Assembly (NCBI GenBank): GCA_965112735.1
Contig: OZ218951.1
Span: forward strand, 5,208,001 to 5,272,000
Length of the DNA stretch: 64,000 nt
Direction: 5' to 3'
Source: Phaeosaccion multiseriatum
Taxonomy: Eukaryota; Ochrophyta, other classes
A model generated the notes under the pieces. That model was not told the origin of the DNA. It ran no database searches and saw only the letters and a list, made by a program, of their open reading frames with translations. The position numbers were made by a program, and so were the translations under genes. Below are positions 50,847 through 61,977 of this stretch, piece after piece; position 1 is the first letter of the stretch; each line of letters begins with the position of its first letter.

Positions 50847-53800
50847 ATGAGGCAAATACAAGCCTCTTGTTTGATCCTATTGTTGTCATGTGTTGCAAGC
50901 CTGCAGGTCGGTCCACTTCAGCCCCCTTACGGTCGATTCCAAGCTCGTGGCGTGGAGAAGGGAAGGATTGTGGGGTCTTGGGGTCATGCCCTCCCGGCAA
51001 CTGCCCACGCTGCGCCAGAAGAGCCGAGGGTCCGCGGAAGGACCGTGCCACATCGAATGAGCAGCAATAGAGCTCCTCCTCGAATCTCCCTCGTACGGTC
51101 TGCTTTGCTGCGCTCAATACCATTCCGTGGGCCTGTTTCAGGATCAGCAGGATCGCCAACAGCGAAAAGGGAGGCGGCAGCAGGGATTGGGAATGGAGAC
51201 GCCACAGTTCGGCACTGTGGCGCTGGCCAGTCAGCGAGCCCCCACACTACGACCGGCAGGTGGCGCACTTGGCTCGCTCCTAGGGCTGCAGCAGCAGTAG
51301 TGGCGGCAGGCTTTTGGTGCATTTGGCGCTTTGATGCTCGGTCGTTGATGGTACTCCACCACCACCGTCACGAAGCTGGTGAGGACCAACAGAAGAGGCA
51401 GCACAACAGGCTGGACAACAACACGCTACTACTAGAGCGTGTGATGCAGAAGGCGAGCAGGGGAGCGCTACATGCAAGACCTGGTCCGAGCGACAAGCGA
51501 GCAGACCAAGTGATGGTGACGGCACCAGAGCCCTCAGTCATCGTGTCGAGCGCAGGCATGTTCTCCACGGAGGTGTGGATGTGGTTCGTCTACAAGCTCC
51601 AGGTAGGTATACGCACCAGTGGCCTCCTAGTTTTCGGACCTAATCTCTCCCTCTCGCTCTATGTGTACATTTGTCTCTGTCTCTGTCTCGCTCTTCTCTC
51701 TCTCCGTCCCTCCCTCTTCTCTCTCTCCGTCCCTCCCTCTTCCCTCCCTCCCTCCCTCCCTCCCTCCCTCCCTCCCTCCCTCCCTCCCTCCCTCCCTCCC
51801 TCCCCCCCTCTCTCTCTCTCGGTCTGTCGATCTCTCTTTCTCCCCTGTACCTGCTGTCTCTCTCTGTCCTTGCCTTTGTCGATGTCTCTCCCTCTATCTT
51901 CTCGCTCTCCCAACTCTCCCGGCCTCCCTCCCCGCCCCACTCTCTCCATCTGTTATGATGCCTCCGAGCTCTAATATACACCTCCGATCGCTGTCAGCTT
52001 CACTCATCCGCCTTCCACATCTTCCAGTTGCTTCAATAACCGACTGCGAGGTTTTAAAGCTCTAATATACACCTCCCTCGCTCGTCGTTCCGCTGCCGGA
52101 ACCTCATCTATTGACATCATCTGTCTCAAGACTCTCTCGGTGGCGCAACCGAACGCCCTTACCCCATCCTACCCCCCCCCCCTCCTCTCTGCCTTCCTCT
52201 CTGCCCGCCCTCCACAGCTCTTCCTCATCGCCCCTCTCTTCCCGACGAAAGTGTCTGCGATGGTGGCGGTTTCAGTGCTGCTGGTGCTCTTGGGGGGGCA
52301 AGTCTATGGAGTTGTTGCCAGGCAAAAGAAAAGAGTACGTGTGCATGAGGAAGAAGGAGGTGGACAGGGAGAGTGAGAGGTTGGGAGGGAGGGAGAGAAG
52401 GAAAGGGATAAAGAAAGAGAGGGAAGTGAAGGAAGGGGGGGGAGAGAGGGAGGAAGAGAGGGAAAGAGGGAGGGGGGGAGGGAGGGAGGGAGGGAGGGAG
52501 GACACGGAAAGGAGGGGGAGAGGGAGGTAGGGCCGGGGGAGAGAGAGGAGAGAGAATTCGCAAATGACGGACACCGTCCAACTCCTCCGTTATTTATGAC
52601 ATTCCCCCTTCCGTCCCTTCCGGTCCGTCCTATTCGCGCCAACCCCCTGCTTGCCTGCAACCCGTCGGTGCAACAGTCAGCGGCGTTCAAGGCCTTTTCG
52701 CTCCTCAACAACACGCCGGGAGCCTCGAGTGTGGATGAGGAGACCCCCTCTGCAGTAATCGTTGCCAACGTGCTGTACCTCGTGGGGCTCTTCACCTTCT
52801 CCATCTTCCTCGGAGTTATGGCGGAGGAAATCAGGTGTGCGTGTGTGTGCGAGTGCGTGGTGTGTCGATGTGTGTGTGTATGTGTGTCTGTCTGTGGCTG
52901 TCTGCGCGTGTGTGTGCCAGAGTGTGGGGCTGTATATCGATGTGTGCGCGTGCGTGTGTGTACTAGCCTTGCCATACACAAGTCCACTGCCGCACTCCTC
53001 CCCAGGGGAGCCCAAACGCGAGGGTATGCTGCTTACTCCACGAGATTCTGTCCTGACACCCCTCGTATGTACCTGGTGTCAGGCTTGCCACGAACAAGGT
53101 CCAGGCTGGAAATTTCAGGATCGTGGACCGAGACCACACTCTCATTCTCAACTGGTCTGAGAAGGTAGGCCTTCTCTGTCTCTCTCTCTCTCTCTCCCTC
53201 TTCCTCCCTCTTCCTTCCTCTCCCTGCCTCCCTTCCTCTCTCTCTATCTCTCGCTCCACCTGCCCCCCCCCCAATAGCCTTCTCTCTCCCCTCTGTACGG
53301 AGGACTAAATTCATTGACTTGCTGCTCTCGCCTCCACTCCCACCCCTCCCCCAACCCAACAGACCATTCCGATCCTACGGCAAATGGTGGTAGCGAAGAA
53401 GGACGGGAGGCCCTACCTAGACAGGCCCGTCGTGATCCTCGCCAACAAAGACAAGACGAAGATGGACATCGCCATAGCCAAGGGGCTCAACGGGGGTGCG
53501 CACAAGCAAGGTCTTACCATCATCACACGGAGGCAAGTATCGAGTGTCGACTTTCGAGTTTGGAGTCTCGACTTTCCAGTTTCGACTTTCGAGCTTTGCG
53601 TATCGAGTTCGAGCTTTGAGTATCGAGTATTCCCTTTAGTGCTCTCTTCGACGCTCTGGTTGACGCATTCGCTGACGACATCTGACGCAGACATACACAT
53701 ACACGCACACACATACACACACGACAACCTACGTAACTCTCATGAACTTCCACTCACGTGTCACTGCCCTGGGGAGCTAACCTGTGACCAACGTGTGGCT

Positions 53801-56131
53801 GTGCTGTGCCGTGGATGGAGCAGCGGGTACCCTGCTCGTGTGGAGGATCTCGATATGGTGGCGGCAGGCAAGGCCAAGAGAGTCATCATCCTCAAACACG
53901 CAGGTGGGATGGGTGCGTGAGTGCGTGCGAGCGTCAGGGGCATGTGCGTGTGTCTGTCTCTCTCGGTGTGTTTGTGCGTGTGGGTGTGCTGGATGTGTGT
54001 GTGCGTGCGTGCGTGCATGCGTGCGTGCGTGCGTGCGTGGATGAATTGAAAGTGCTCAATTTTGAGTGTGTGGATGGGTTGGGGTATTGGGTTGGGTGTG
54101 CACTTGAGTTTCAGTACGTGGATGGAGTGTGAGGGAGTGTGGGAGTTAGGCTTGGCTACTACTGCTGCTAGTGCTGCCACGGCCAGGGCCATTTCTGCGT
54201 CTACTACTGCTGCTACCACGACTGTTGCTAATGCTACTGCCCCTTCTGCTGCTGCTCCCACTACTGCCCTCCGGCCTTAGGCGAGAGAAAGGAGGGCCCT
54301 GAGGACCCTGAGAAGACTCGAACGGACTTTTTGGTAACTCAGAAGGCCGTGGAGAGCGTGCAGCGCGACCAGAGACGAAAGGTAGGCAGCGAAGAAGAGG
54401 GGCCACATATGGTTTTTGTTACAAAGAGGGGCGAAGGATGCATGGTGTGAGGGTAAAGCCAAAGGATGACAAGGAGTTGCCACCGCAATCGGTCCATCAT
54501 CTGATGCGGCCACACCTTTCTCCCCTCCCCTCCCCTCCCCTCCCCTCATCTCCCCTCATCTCCCCTCCCCTCATCTCCCCTCATCTCCCCTCCCCTCCTG
54601 TCCCCTCCCCTCCCCTGCCCTGCCCTCCTCTCCCCTCCCCTGCCCTCCTGTGCCTCCCCATCCACGACCATCCCCCCTCAGCTGAGTCTCTTCCGCCAGG
54701 CCCACGATGCTCTGCCCCTGACCGTGGTGCATGCTTCGGAGGCCATCCTCGGAGCGAACGACGAACACGTACGTAACAACTTGGTGACCCTTACGCGACC
54801 ATTACGCAACCCTTACGCGGCCCATATGCCTGCCTGCCCATGTGCCTGCCTACGCAACTGCCTACCCAACTCTTTGTCTGTATGCCTGCCCAAACACCTG
54901 CCCATACGCCTGTTCAGCGGCTGCTGCCTCGTGACGCTCATCACGTGATTGGGGCCAAAGAGAACGCTGTTGTGGCAAGGATCGTGGGGCAGGTAAGCAA
55001 CTTCTTACAGTAAGTCAGTGTGTGAGAGTGTGTGTGTGTGTGCGCGCATGCTACTCCCAACCCCCACCTACTGCCACCCCTCCTCTCCTCCATCCACTGC
55101 CATCCTTCCTCAGTGTGTGCTGCAGCCCGGCGTGTCAGGTGTGCACGAAGAGATCCTCACACAGACGTGCGGCAGTGTCGAGTTCTACTTTGTGCCGTTA
55201 CGCAAATGGCCCATGTTCTCGGAGGTAAGTGTGTGCATGTGTATGTGCGTATGTGTGTGTATGTGTGTGTGTGTGTGTGTTTACGTGTGTGCATGTGTGT
55301 GCGTGTGTGTGCCCCCCGTGTGCATTCTTATGTGTGTGAGTGTGGGTGGGTGTATGTGTGCCTGTGTGTAAGTCCATAATCAATGGATTTTCTCCCTCAA
55401 AGCAGAGAGGCGGCTCGAGGCTCGAATCTGCCTCATGGCTCAAGCGATGGCGCCTTGTTCCTTGACTTACTCTCTGACTTACTCACTGGAAAACCTATTC
55501 TGCCTATCTTTCGTACTGTCTCGGCATGCCTTTGCACACACGTGCACACGCGCTCCTCGGTCCCTTCCCTGTACGCACGCACGCCCTCACGCGCCCACGC
55601 ACCCACAGCACCGCTTGACTTACGGCGACATCACGAGCAGGTACATCGCTTGGCCATTGGGGTATTCGGACGTGCACATTCACTGCCACCCCTTCTATTA
55701 TGGTGTACATTCAGTGTCATCTCTTTTATATTGTGCACATAACCCGTCCCTCTCTCCCTCCCTCCCACCCTCCCACCCTCCCTCGAGCAGGTTCGACACG
55801 GCGGTGGTCTGCGGAGTGATGGGCAGGCCTCGTCCTTCCTCCGACCCCTCCACTAACGTCGCCGCAGCAGCGCCAAAGAGCCCCAAGGAGGGGGCCTCCG
55901 TCACTTCCCGCCCCGACGTGAGTGAGTGAGTGAGTGAGTGAGTGAGTGAATGTGTGAATGAGTGAGCTCACCCCACAGGGCCCTCCAAACGACATAGCCG
56001 GGTGGAGAGAGAGCTAAGCTCCTGTTGTTCACCTCTTGGCTTTCCTTTTCTTTATCATATTGCTCTTCGCTGTCACACACACACACGCATACACGCCTGC
56101 CCACCCGTACGCACACACAAACACACACACA

Positions 56132-56207
<76 letters not shown>

Positions 56208-59200
56208 CGCACACACATACGCACAGACTCCGTTTCGGCTGCTGATGAACCCTCCTCCCGATCTGAAGCTCGAGGAAGGCGACCGCCTCCTCTTCCTGGC
56301 AAACTGCATGAGCAGTTGAGTGCTTTGGGGCGTCGGGCGGTTTGGGTTGGTGAAGTACTTGTTCCTCTTCACTCACTCACTCACTCACCCACTCACCCAC
56401 TCACCCACTCAATCACTCACACTCACTAGCTCACTCTCTCACCCACCCACTCACTCACTCACTCACTCACTCACATACGCACCGACCCACCGACCATTCA
56501 CCCCGCGTACCAGAGATCCGACCCAGAGCCGCCCTTCCTGCCCACGGCAAGAGAGGCGTCCAGCAGGGGGTCCAGCAAAAAGTAAGTGCCATCCATTGCC
56601 ATCTTTGGCCAGCCGTCTAATACCATGTAGTGCCACCAAGTGGCATCTAGTGCCATCGAATGCCATCTAGTACCATCTAGTACCATCTAGTGCCATCTAG
56701 TACCATCTAGTGCCATCTAGTACCATCTAGTACCATCTAGTAATTGGTGGCAGTGCCATCCCTACGGTGTCGAGCCCACTTGACGCTTGTCTGATTTACA
56801 AGACTCCAGTTGTCCGTGACTTACTAGTCCTGTGGTGTCTGTTTCATGCTTAACTAGTTTCAAACCCAGCGGCGGCAGCTCGACGAGCAGAGGCAAGAGC
56901 AGGAGGCAGGGGGCAAGAAGAAGAGGTGGGGGCAGTGGGGAAGCAGCAGCAGCAGCAGCAGCAGTAGGAAGGGGAGAAGGCGGCGGGGGCAGAGCGAGGA
57001 CGCGATGCCTTCTGCGGTGATACAGCAGCAGCAGTTGGTGATACAACCGCAGCAGGGGGAGGCGGGGCGAGAGGTGTTGGGAAGACACGGCAAGCAGAAG
57101 AAGAAGAAGAAGAAGAAGAGCAAGCAGGAGAAGAAGAGGGAGGAGGAGGAGAAGGAGGGAGGGCGCTCCTTCGCATCGGCGAGTGCTCAAGCCCAGGACA
57201 CCGTGTATATCAAGCGGCCCAAGCACAAGACCGTCGTGCTTAACTGGACCCCCGTAAGTTAATGAATGACCACCCAGGAGGGTGTCAGGTGTCAGGACAG
57301 TGAGGGGATGGGGGATGGGTGTCAGAGGTTAGAGGGGGTAGAGTAAGCCTATGAAAGACTCTCCCTGCAGCTGTCTGCCCCTCTGTGTGTGGACACCCCC
57401 TGCCCTTGAGCAACGGCAGTAGTCCTGCAAACTAACGCCTCTTGAATGTGTGTATGTGTGTGTATATGTGTGTGTGTGTGCGCGCATGTATATCTCTCTC
57501 TCTCTGGGCGTGTCTCTCTCTGTGTCTATCTCTCTATGTATGTATGTGCGCTCTGTATCACCAACAGTCTATGGAGCGGCTGCTGCCCGAGCTCGATGTG
57601 GCGGGGGCCTTCTTCGAGTCTCTGGAAGTGAACGTTCTTGTGCATCCCTCCTGCATCAAGCCCTTTAATGAACACGTAAGAAGAGATGGTGTGACGAGAG
57701 AGAGAAGGGTCAAGAATGAGAGAGATGGAGATCATCAGACCCCCTCCTTTCCTTCCCCCCCCCCTCTTCCTCCTCCTCCTCCTCCTCCTCCTCCTCCTCC
57801 TCCTCCTCCTCCTCCTCCTCCTCCTCCTCCTCCTCCTCCTCCTCCTCCTCCTCCTCCTCCTCCTCCTCCTCCTCCTCCTCCTCCTCCTCCTCCTCCTCCT
57901 CCCAGCTCCGAGCTACCAAGCTGCACCACCTCAAGGTCAACACCATTGAGGGGAGCATGTATCGCATGAAGGACCTTCACGCCGCCGGAGTGCATGAGTG
58001 AGTGTGTGTTTGTGTGTATGTGTGTGTGTGCGCGTGCGTGTGTGTATGTGCGTGCATGCGTGTGTCCGTGCGTGGCACTTGAGAGCCTTCGACCTTCCTG
58101 CCCAACTCCTCTCCCTCTCCCCCTCTCTCTGTCTCTGTCTCCCTCTCCCTCTCCCTCTCTTTCTCTGCCTCTCTCCCTCCCTCTCTCTCTCTCTTCGTCG
58201 CTCTCCCTCCCTCTCTCTCTCTCTCTTTCTGTGTCTGTCGTGACGTACTACTTTGCTGCCTCCCTCTTGACTCACTACTCACTGCCTCATAGGGCGAATT
58301 CCGTGGTGGTGCTGCAGCGCAAAGACGGGCTGTTGTGGCTGGAGGGAGACGGAGACAGCGACATGAGCAACTCCAACGCAGCGGATAACTCCGGCGTACT
58401 CACCACCATCGCACTCATGCAGGTGAGTGGAGAAGGAGGAGGAGGAGAAGGAGAAGGGCTGGGAGGGTAGAGTGGGTGTGTCTCGACGGGTGGGGTCGCC
58501 TACTATGGCAAGGTGAAACTGAAATGCCTCCCTCCCTCCCTCCCTCCCTCCCTCCCTCTTCCTCCCTGCTTCCCCCTCAGGAGGTGATAGGCCGTAGTCG
58601 CCGGTCGACCCCCGATGCCGAGCTGATGCCCCCGCCCACTCTCGTGGCAGAGCTGCACACCAAGCGAGTGAGTGTTACGAAGCAGAGCGAATATGTCGAC
58701 TTAAAGGAGGCAATCAAAGCATGCGCATTGTGTGTGTGTGAAACTGTTACCACGTAACTGTTTACTTCGGTTCGTTAGACATACAATTGTGATCTTCAAC
58801 ACTCCCGCCCTCTGCCTGTGAACCTGTTACCCTCTTTCAACAGGTGGCGACGCTGGCTCAACAGTTGGTGGATTCGACTGAGGGGTGGGCCTGGGGCGTG
58901 TGTGACATTTTCGTTCCCGATGCGCTGGAATCAGGCAAGTGAGATGTGAAGTGAAATGACAAGGTCACAGGGCCAGCAGCAGCAGCCTGAGCATCGAACA
59001 CGCCGGAATTGAAGGAGAGGATTGAGGGAGGGAGGGAGGGATAGAGGGAGAGAGGGAGGGAGGGGAGTGTTTCCACGCCGCTTCTTGTTCCATCTTCCTG
59101 GGCTCTGCTCTCCTTTTCGTGGCATCGCATCACTGCACCGGGCTGACCGATTGGTGGTCCACTTTTGCTTTCTTTGCTTTGTGGCGTCACTGACCCGTCT

Positions 59201-59893
59201 GTTTCTTGGCGCACCTTGCCTTGTCTACCTCACTGACTCTTACTTGGCTTGGATGTCTGGGTGGCTCTATATCTCTCTGGTTGGTGGGGATGGCACTGGA
59301 TGGCTATGTATGGGCACACACGTACACGAAACACACACAGGTTCGCTAGTCCAAATCAGCCTCGATCACAAGCTGGCGAGTGTGTATGAAGAGGTCTTTA
59401 GGCCCAACGGTGAGGAGCTCTGGGGGTGGTCTGTATCGATGTGGTCGATCATCCGAAGTCCATGAGCTGAAACTGTGCTGTGTACCATCACAGACACCTC
59501 TCGACGAGGGCGCTGAACCGCGACCACCACCCCCTCCCACTTACCGACTGACTGACTGACTCACTCACTCACTCACTCACTCGCTCACTCACTCTCTCAC
59601 TCACCCACCCACTCCCTCACTTCCTCTCTCACTCACTCTCTCACTCACTCACTCACTCACTCACTCACTCACTCACTCACTCACTCACTCACTCACTCAC
59701 TCACTCACTCACTCACTCACTCACTCACTCACTCATTCACTCACTCACTCACTCACTTCCTTTGTCACTCGCTCACTCACTCACTCACTCACCCACCCAC
59801 CCACTCACTCACTCACTCACTCACCCACTCACTCAACCACTCACTCACTCACTCACTCACTCACTCACTCGATCACTCCTTCTTCTCGTGGGA

Positions 59894-59929
<36 letters not shown>

Positions 59930-60970
59930 TCCTCCTTGGACAGGTTGGGAGGTGCTGCTGTCAGACACCCAATCGTACGGGTACGGCACACACGGCCCAC
60001 CTACAGAGGCCCAGAAGAAGCAGCAGCCGCATCACTTGGAAGTACAGCGACAGATGGTGACATTCGGGGACATTTGCGACCGGGCCCAGAACCGAGGTCA
60101 CGTCGCCATCGGTGAGCACACTGAATGACCACTCGATGAAGCACTGTGTATGAAGCATGGGGGCAGAGTCCTGGCTGGTGTGAATGGGTGTGGTTGTGTG
60201 TGGGCGGAAGTGGGGGTGAGTGGGGGGGGGAGGAATAATCTCGCTTTCTTGTTGCCATGTCCCCCCCTCTCACTTCTTGACCCGAACCTTTTGCTATTTC
60301 CTCCTACCTTCTTTAACAACCCGCACGTGTACGTGTGTGCGTGCGTGTGTGCGTGCGTGCGTGTATGTATGTGTGTGTGCGCGCCTGCGTGTGCTTTCTG
60401 TCCTCCAACCCAACCCAGGCATGGAGCGCCCCCTGCCTACCCGTACTCGAAAGGGCCGCATCTCCTCCTCCTCCTCCTCCTCCTCTGCAGATGGTGGTGG
60501 CCAGGAGCAAGAGAAAGGAAGTGATAACGGGCGTCGAGAGGTGCTGCTCAACCCCCCAAAGAATATGCGATTTGACGTCAATGACGTGGGTGTGCGCGTG
60601 ATCGTGCTGGCCAAGGTGGACAAATGGGAGGGGAGTGTGGCCAAGCTGGATGGCTGGAGGAAGGAGCAGGTGCGTGAGTGGGGAGGGGAGAGGAGGGGCG
60701 GGGAGGATGACACAAGTGGCTGGCCTCTGGCGTCACCTCGCTGCAACTATTGTGCTTTCCTTGACGCCGAATCATCTCCCCCCCCCCCCCCCTATCTCTC
60801 TTTCTCTCTCTGTCACTTCCCACGCTCCCTCTGCCTCCTCCATCCACTGCCATCCTCCTCGCCCCACACACGCACAGGCTGCTCTGGCTGCGGCTGACTA
60901 CATGCAAGTTAGGAAGATGGAGAAGGCCCTCTCAGAGGGGAGAAGAGCGACGGTGGAGGACATCGCATAG
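50847..60970 (+). CDS. CASTOR/POLLUX-like ion channel, 24 exons
   Basis: Predicted 1,178-residue membrane channel with duplicated RCK-type cytosolic domains. Exons: 50847-51602, 52218-52334, 52677-52834, 53083-53164, 53363-53532, 53824-53903, 54281-54381, 54682-54768, 54918-54992, 55114-55224, 55609-55640, 55791-55917, 56227-56314, 56514-56581, 56858-57253, 57568-57675, 57906-57997, 58293-58422, 58581-58667, 58844-58934, 59341-59409, 59944-60111, 60419-60669 and 60878-60970. All phases close. After an N-terminal signal-like segment and three or four helices, the gate follows: [41 protein letters not shown], then [14 protein letters not shown] (CASTOR: RSGSP...DL). RCK1 ends [14 protein letters not shown]. 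The second module has [28 protein letters not shown]-type and [20 protein letters not shown] blocks, as in CASTOR. The pore motif A-D-x-G-N-H-A is not recognisable. A 190-residue basic insert separates the modules. Confidence 0.85.
51738..51804 (+). repeat. (CCCT)n tract in channel intron 1
   Basis: About 16 CCCT units within the 615-bp first intron. Further downstream in the same intron the 19-mer AGCTCTAATATACACCTCC occurs twice (51967-51985 and 52058-52076). Confidence 0.9.
56621..56742 (+). repeat. 10-bp tandem array in channel intron 14
   Basis: About twelve units of TRCCATCTAG (R = A or G), some degenerate at the start. This is a minisatellite grown from the TGCCATCCA-type motif found in many introns of this window. 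Confidence 0.9.
57766..57903 (+). repeat. (CCT)n microsatellite before channel exon 17
   Basis: About 46 CCT units running to the acceptor CCCAG at 57901-57905. It acts as an oversized polypyrimidine tract. Confidence 0.95.
59552..59878 (+). repeat. (ACTC)n array in channel intron 21
   Basis: About 325 bp of ACTC tetranucleotide with minor variants, followed by a (GAT)n tract at 59894-59930, before the acceptor at 59943. Confidence 0.95.
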
Positions 60971-61873
60971 CATAGCAGAGTAGTCAGCAGTGTGGAATGG
61001 CTCTTGAGCTCTTGAACTTGCAGTCGTACGTATAGCTATGCAGTGTGTATAGCAGACTGCAAGAGAGCCAAACGAAACTAAAGGCCACCGAGTGACGCTT
61101 CGGCGCTTTCTACACTCTCATCGTAACTTTATGGAGGAAGTGTATCAATGTGTACGGCTGGGCGCTGGGCACAGGACAGCCATCACCCATCACTGTCAGG
61201 GCCATCCGGACTTCTTAACTGCAGCCCGGAAAACTTCCTCACAATCAACACAAAGACAGACTTCTTAACAGCAGCCCGGAAAACTACCTCACAATCGACA
61301 CAAAGGTGGGCATCTGGGCAGTGTGGTGCACACACGCACGCACATGCACCACCTCGAGGCCCGGGGGGGAGCAGTGCCCCAAGAGTGCGTGGATATTGAA
61401 GGAGAAGGATGCCAGTTGGGGGCATATGGGCCATTTCCTTGACTTACGCCTTTTGCGTGGAGCTCGCTCGTTCGTCCACTGACAAGTAGAGCCTCCTCCT
61501 CCTTTCAGCAGTGTTGCTTCTCCAGCGTTCTCCAGTGCGAGCTACTGCTTACACCACTTGGCTCAAAACACCGGGCCTTCCTCTCTTGGCGTCTCTCCAC
61601 CTTCTCCAGGCTTAAACACCTGGCCTGCCTCTCTTCGCTTCTCTCCACCTCCTCTAACCCCAACCCTTCCCACCATACAGATGGCCTCACAGATGGCCTC
61701 CAGACGCCGGGACGGAGGTGAGGAAGTGCTGCCACGAGGAGATGAGAGGGATGCCCGACTTCAAGCCCTTCATTTAGTCTTTTTGCTGCTCCGTCCCCTT
61801 TGTCCCCCACTGTAGACAACAAACAAAGAGGCTCACTTGCGCCTCTGTCTCTCTCTCGCTCTCTCTCTTCTCC

Positions 61874-61904
<31 letters not shown>

Positions 61905-61977
61905 CCTCCCTTTTATCTCTTCTCTCTCTCTCTCTCCCCCAACCCGCACCCGCCCCGCGCATCCCATATGCCTCCCA
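60971..61977. other. Convergent intergenic region, channel / oxidoreductase
   Basis: About 1 kb between two facing stops. It holds a 50-bp tandem duplication (61211-61310), a diverged CT-rich duplication (61568-61660) and CT repeats (61845-61935). Open frames lack recognisable domains. Confidence 0.5.
61211..61310 (+). repeat. 50-bp tandem duplication
   Basis: Units 61211-61260 and 61261-61310 both start CTTCTTAAC, contain GCAGCCCGGAAAACT and differ at a handful of positions. No gene is attached to it. Confidence 0.9.

Noticed and set aside
55428-55470. B-box-like GGCTCGAATCTGCC
   Set aside because: No A box or cloverleaf upstream; the area is intron between channel exons 10 and 11.
59552-59878. 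Regular array that could suggest CRISPR
   Set aside because: It is a pure ACTC tetranucleotide microsatellite with no spacers, in a eukaryotic intron.
61558-61815. Small + strand open frame between the channel and the oxidoreductase
   Set aside because: It spans a CT-rich duplication and has no family features.
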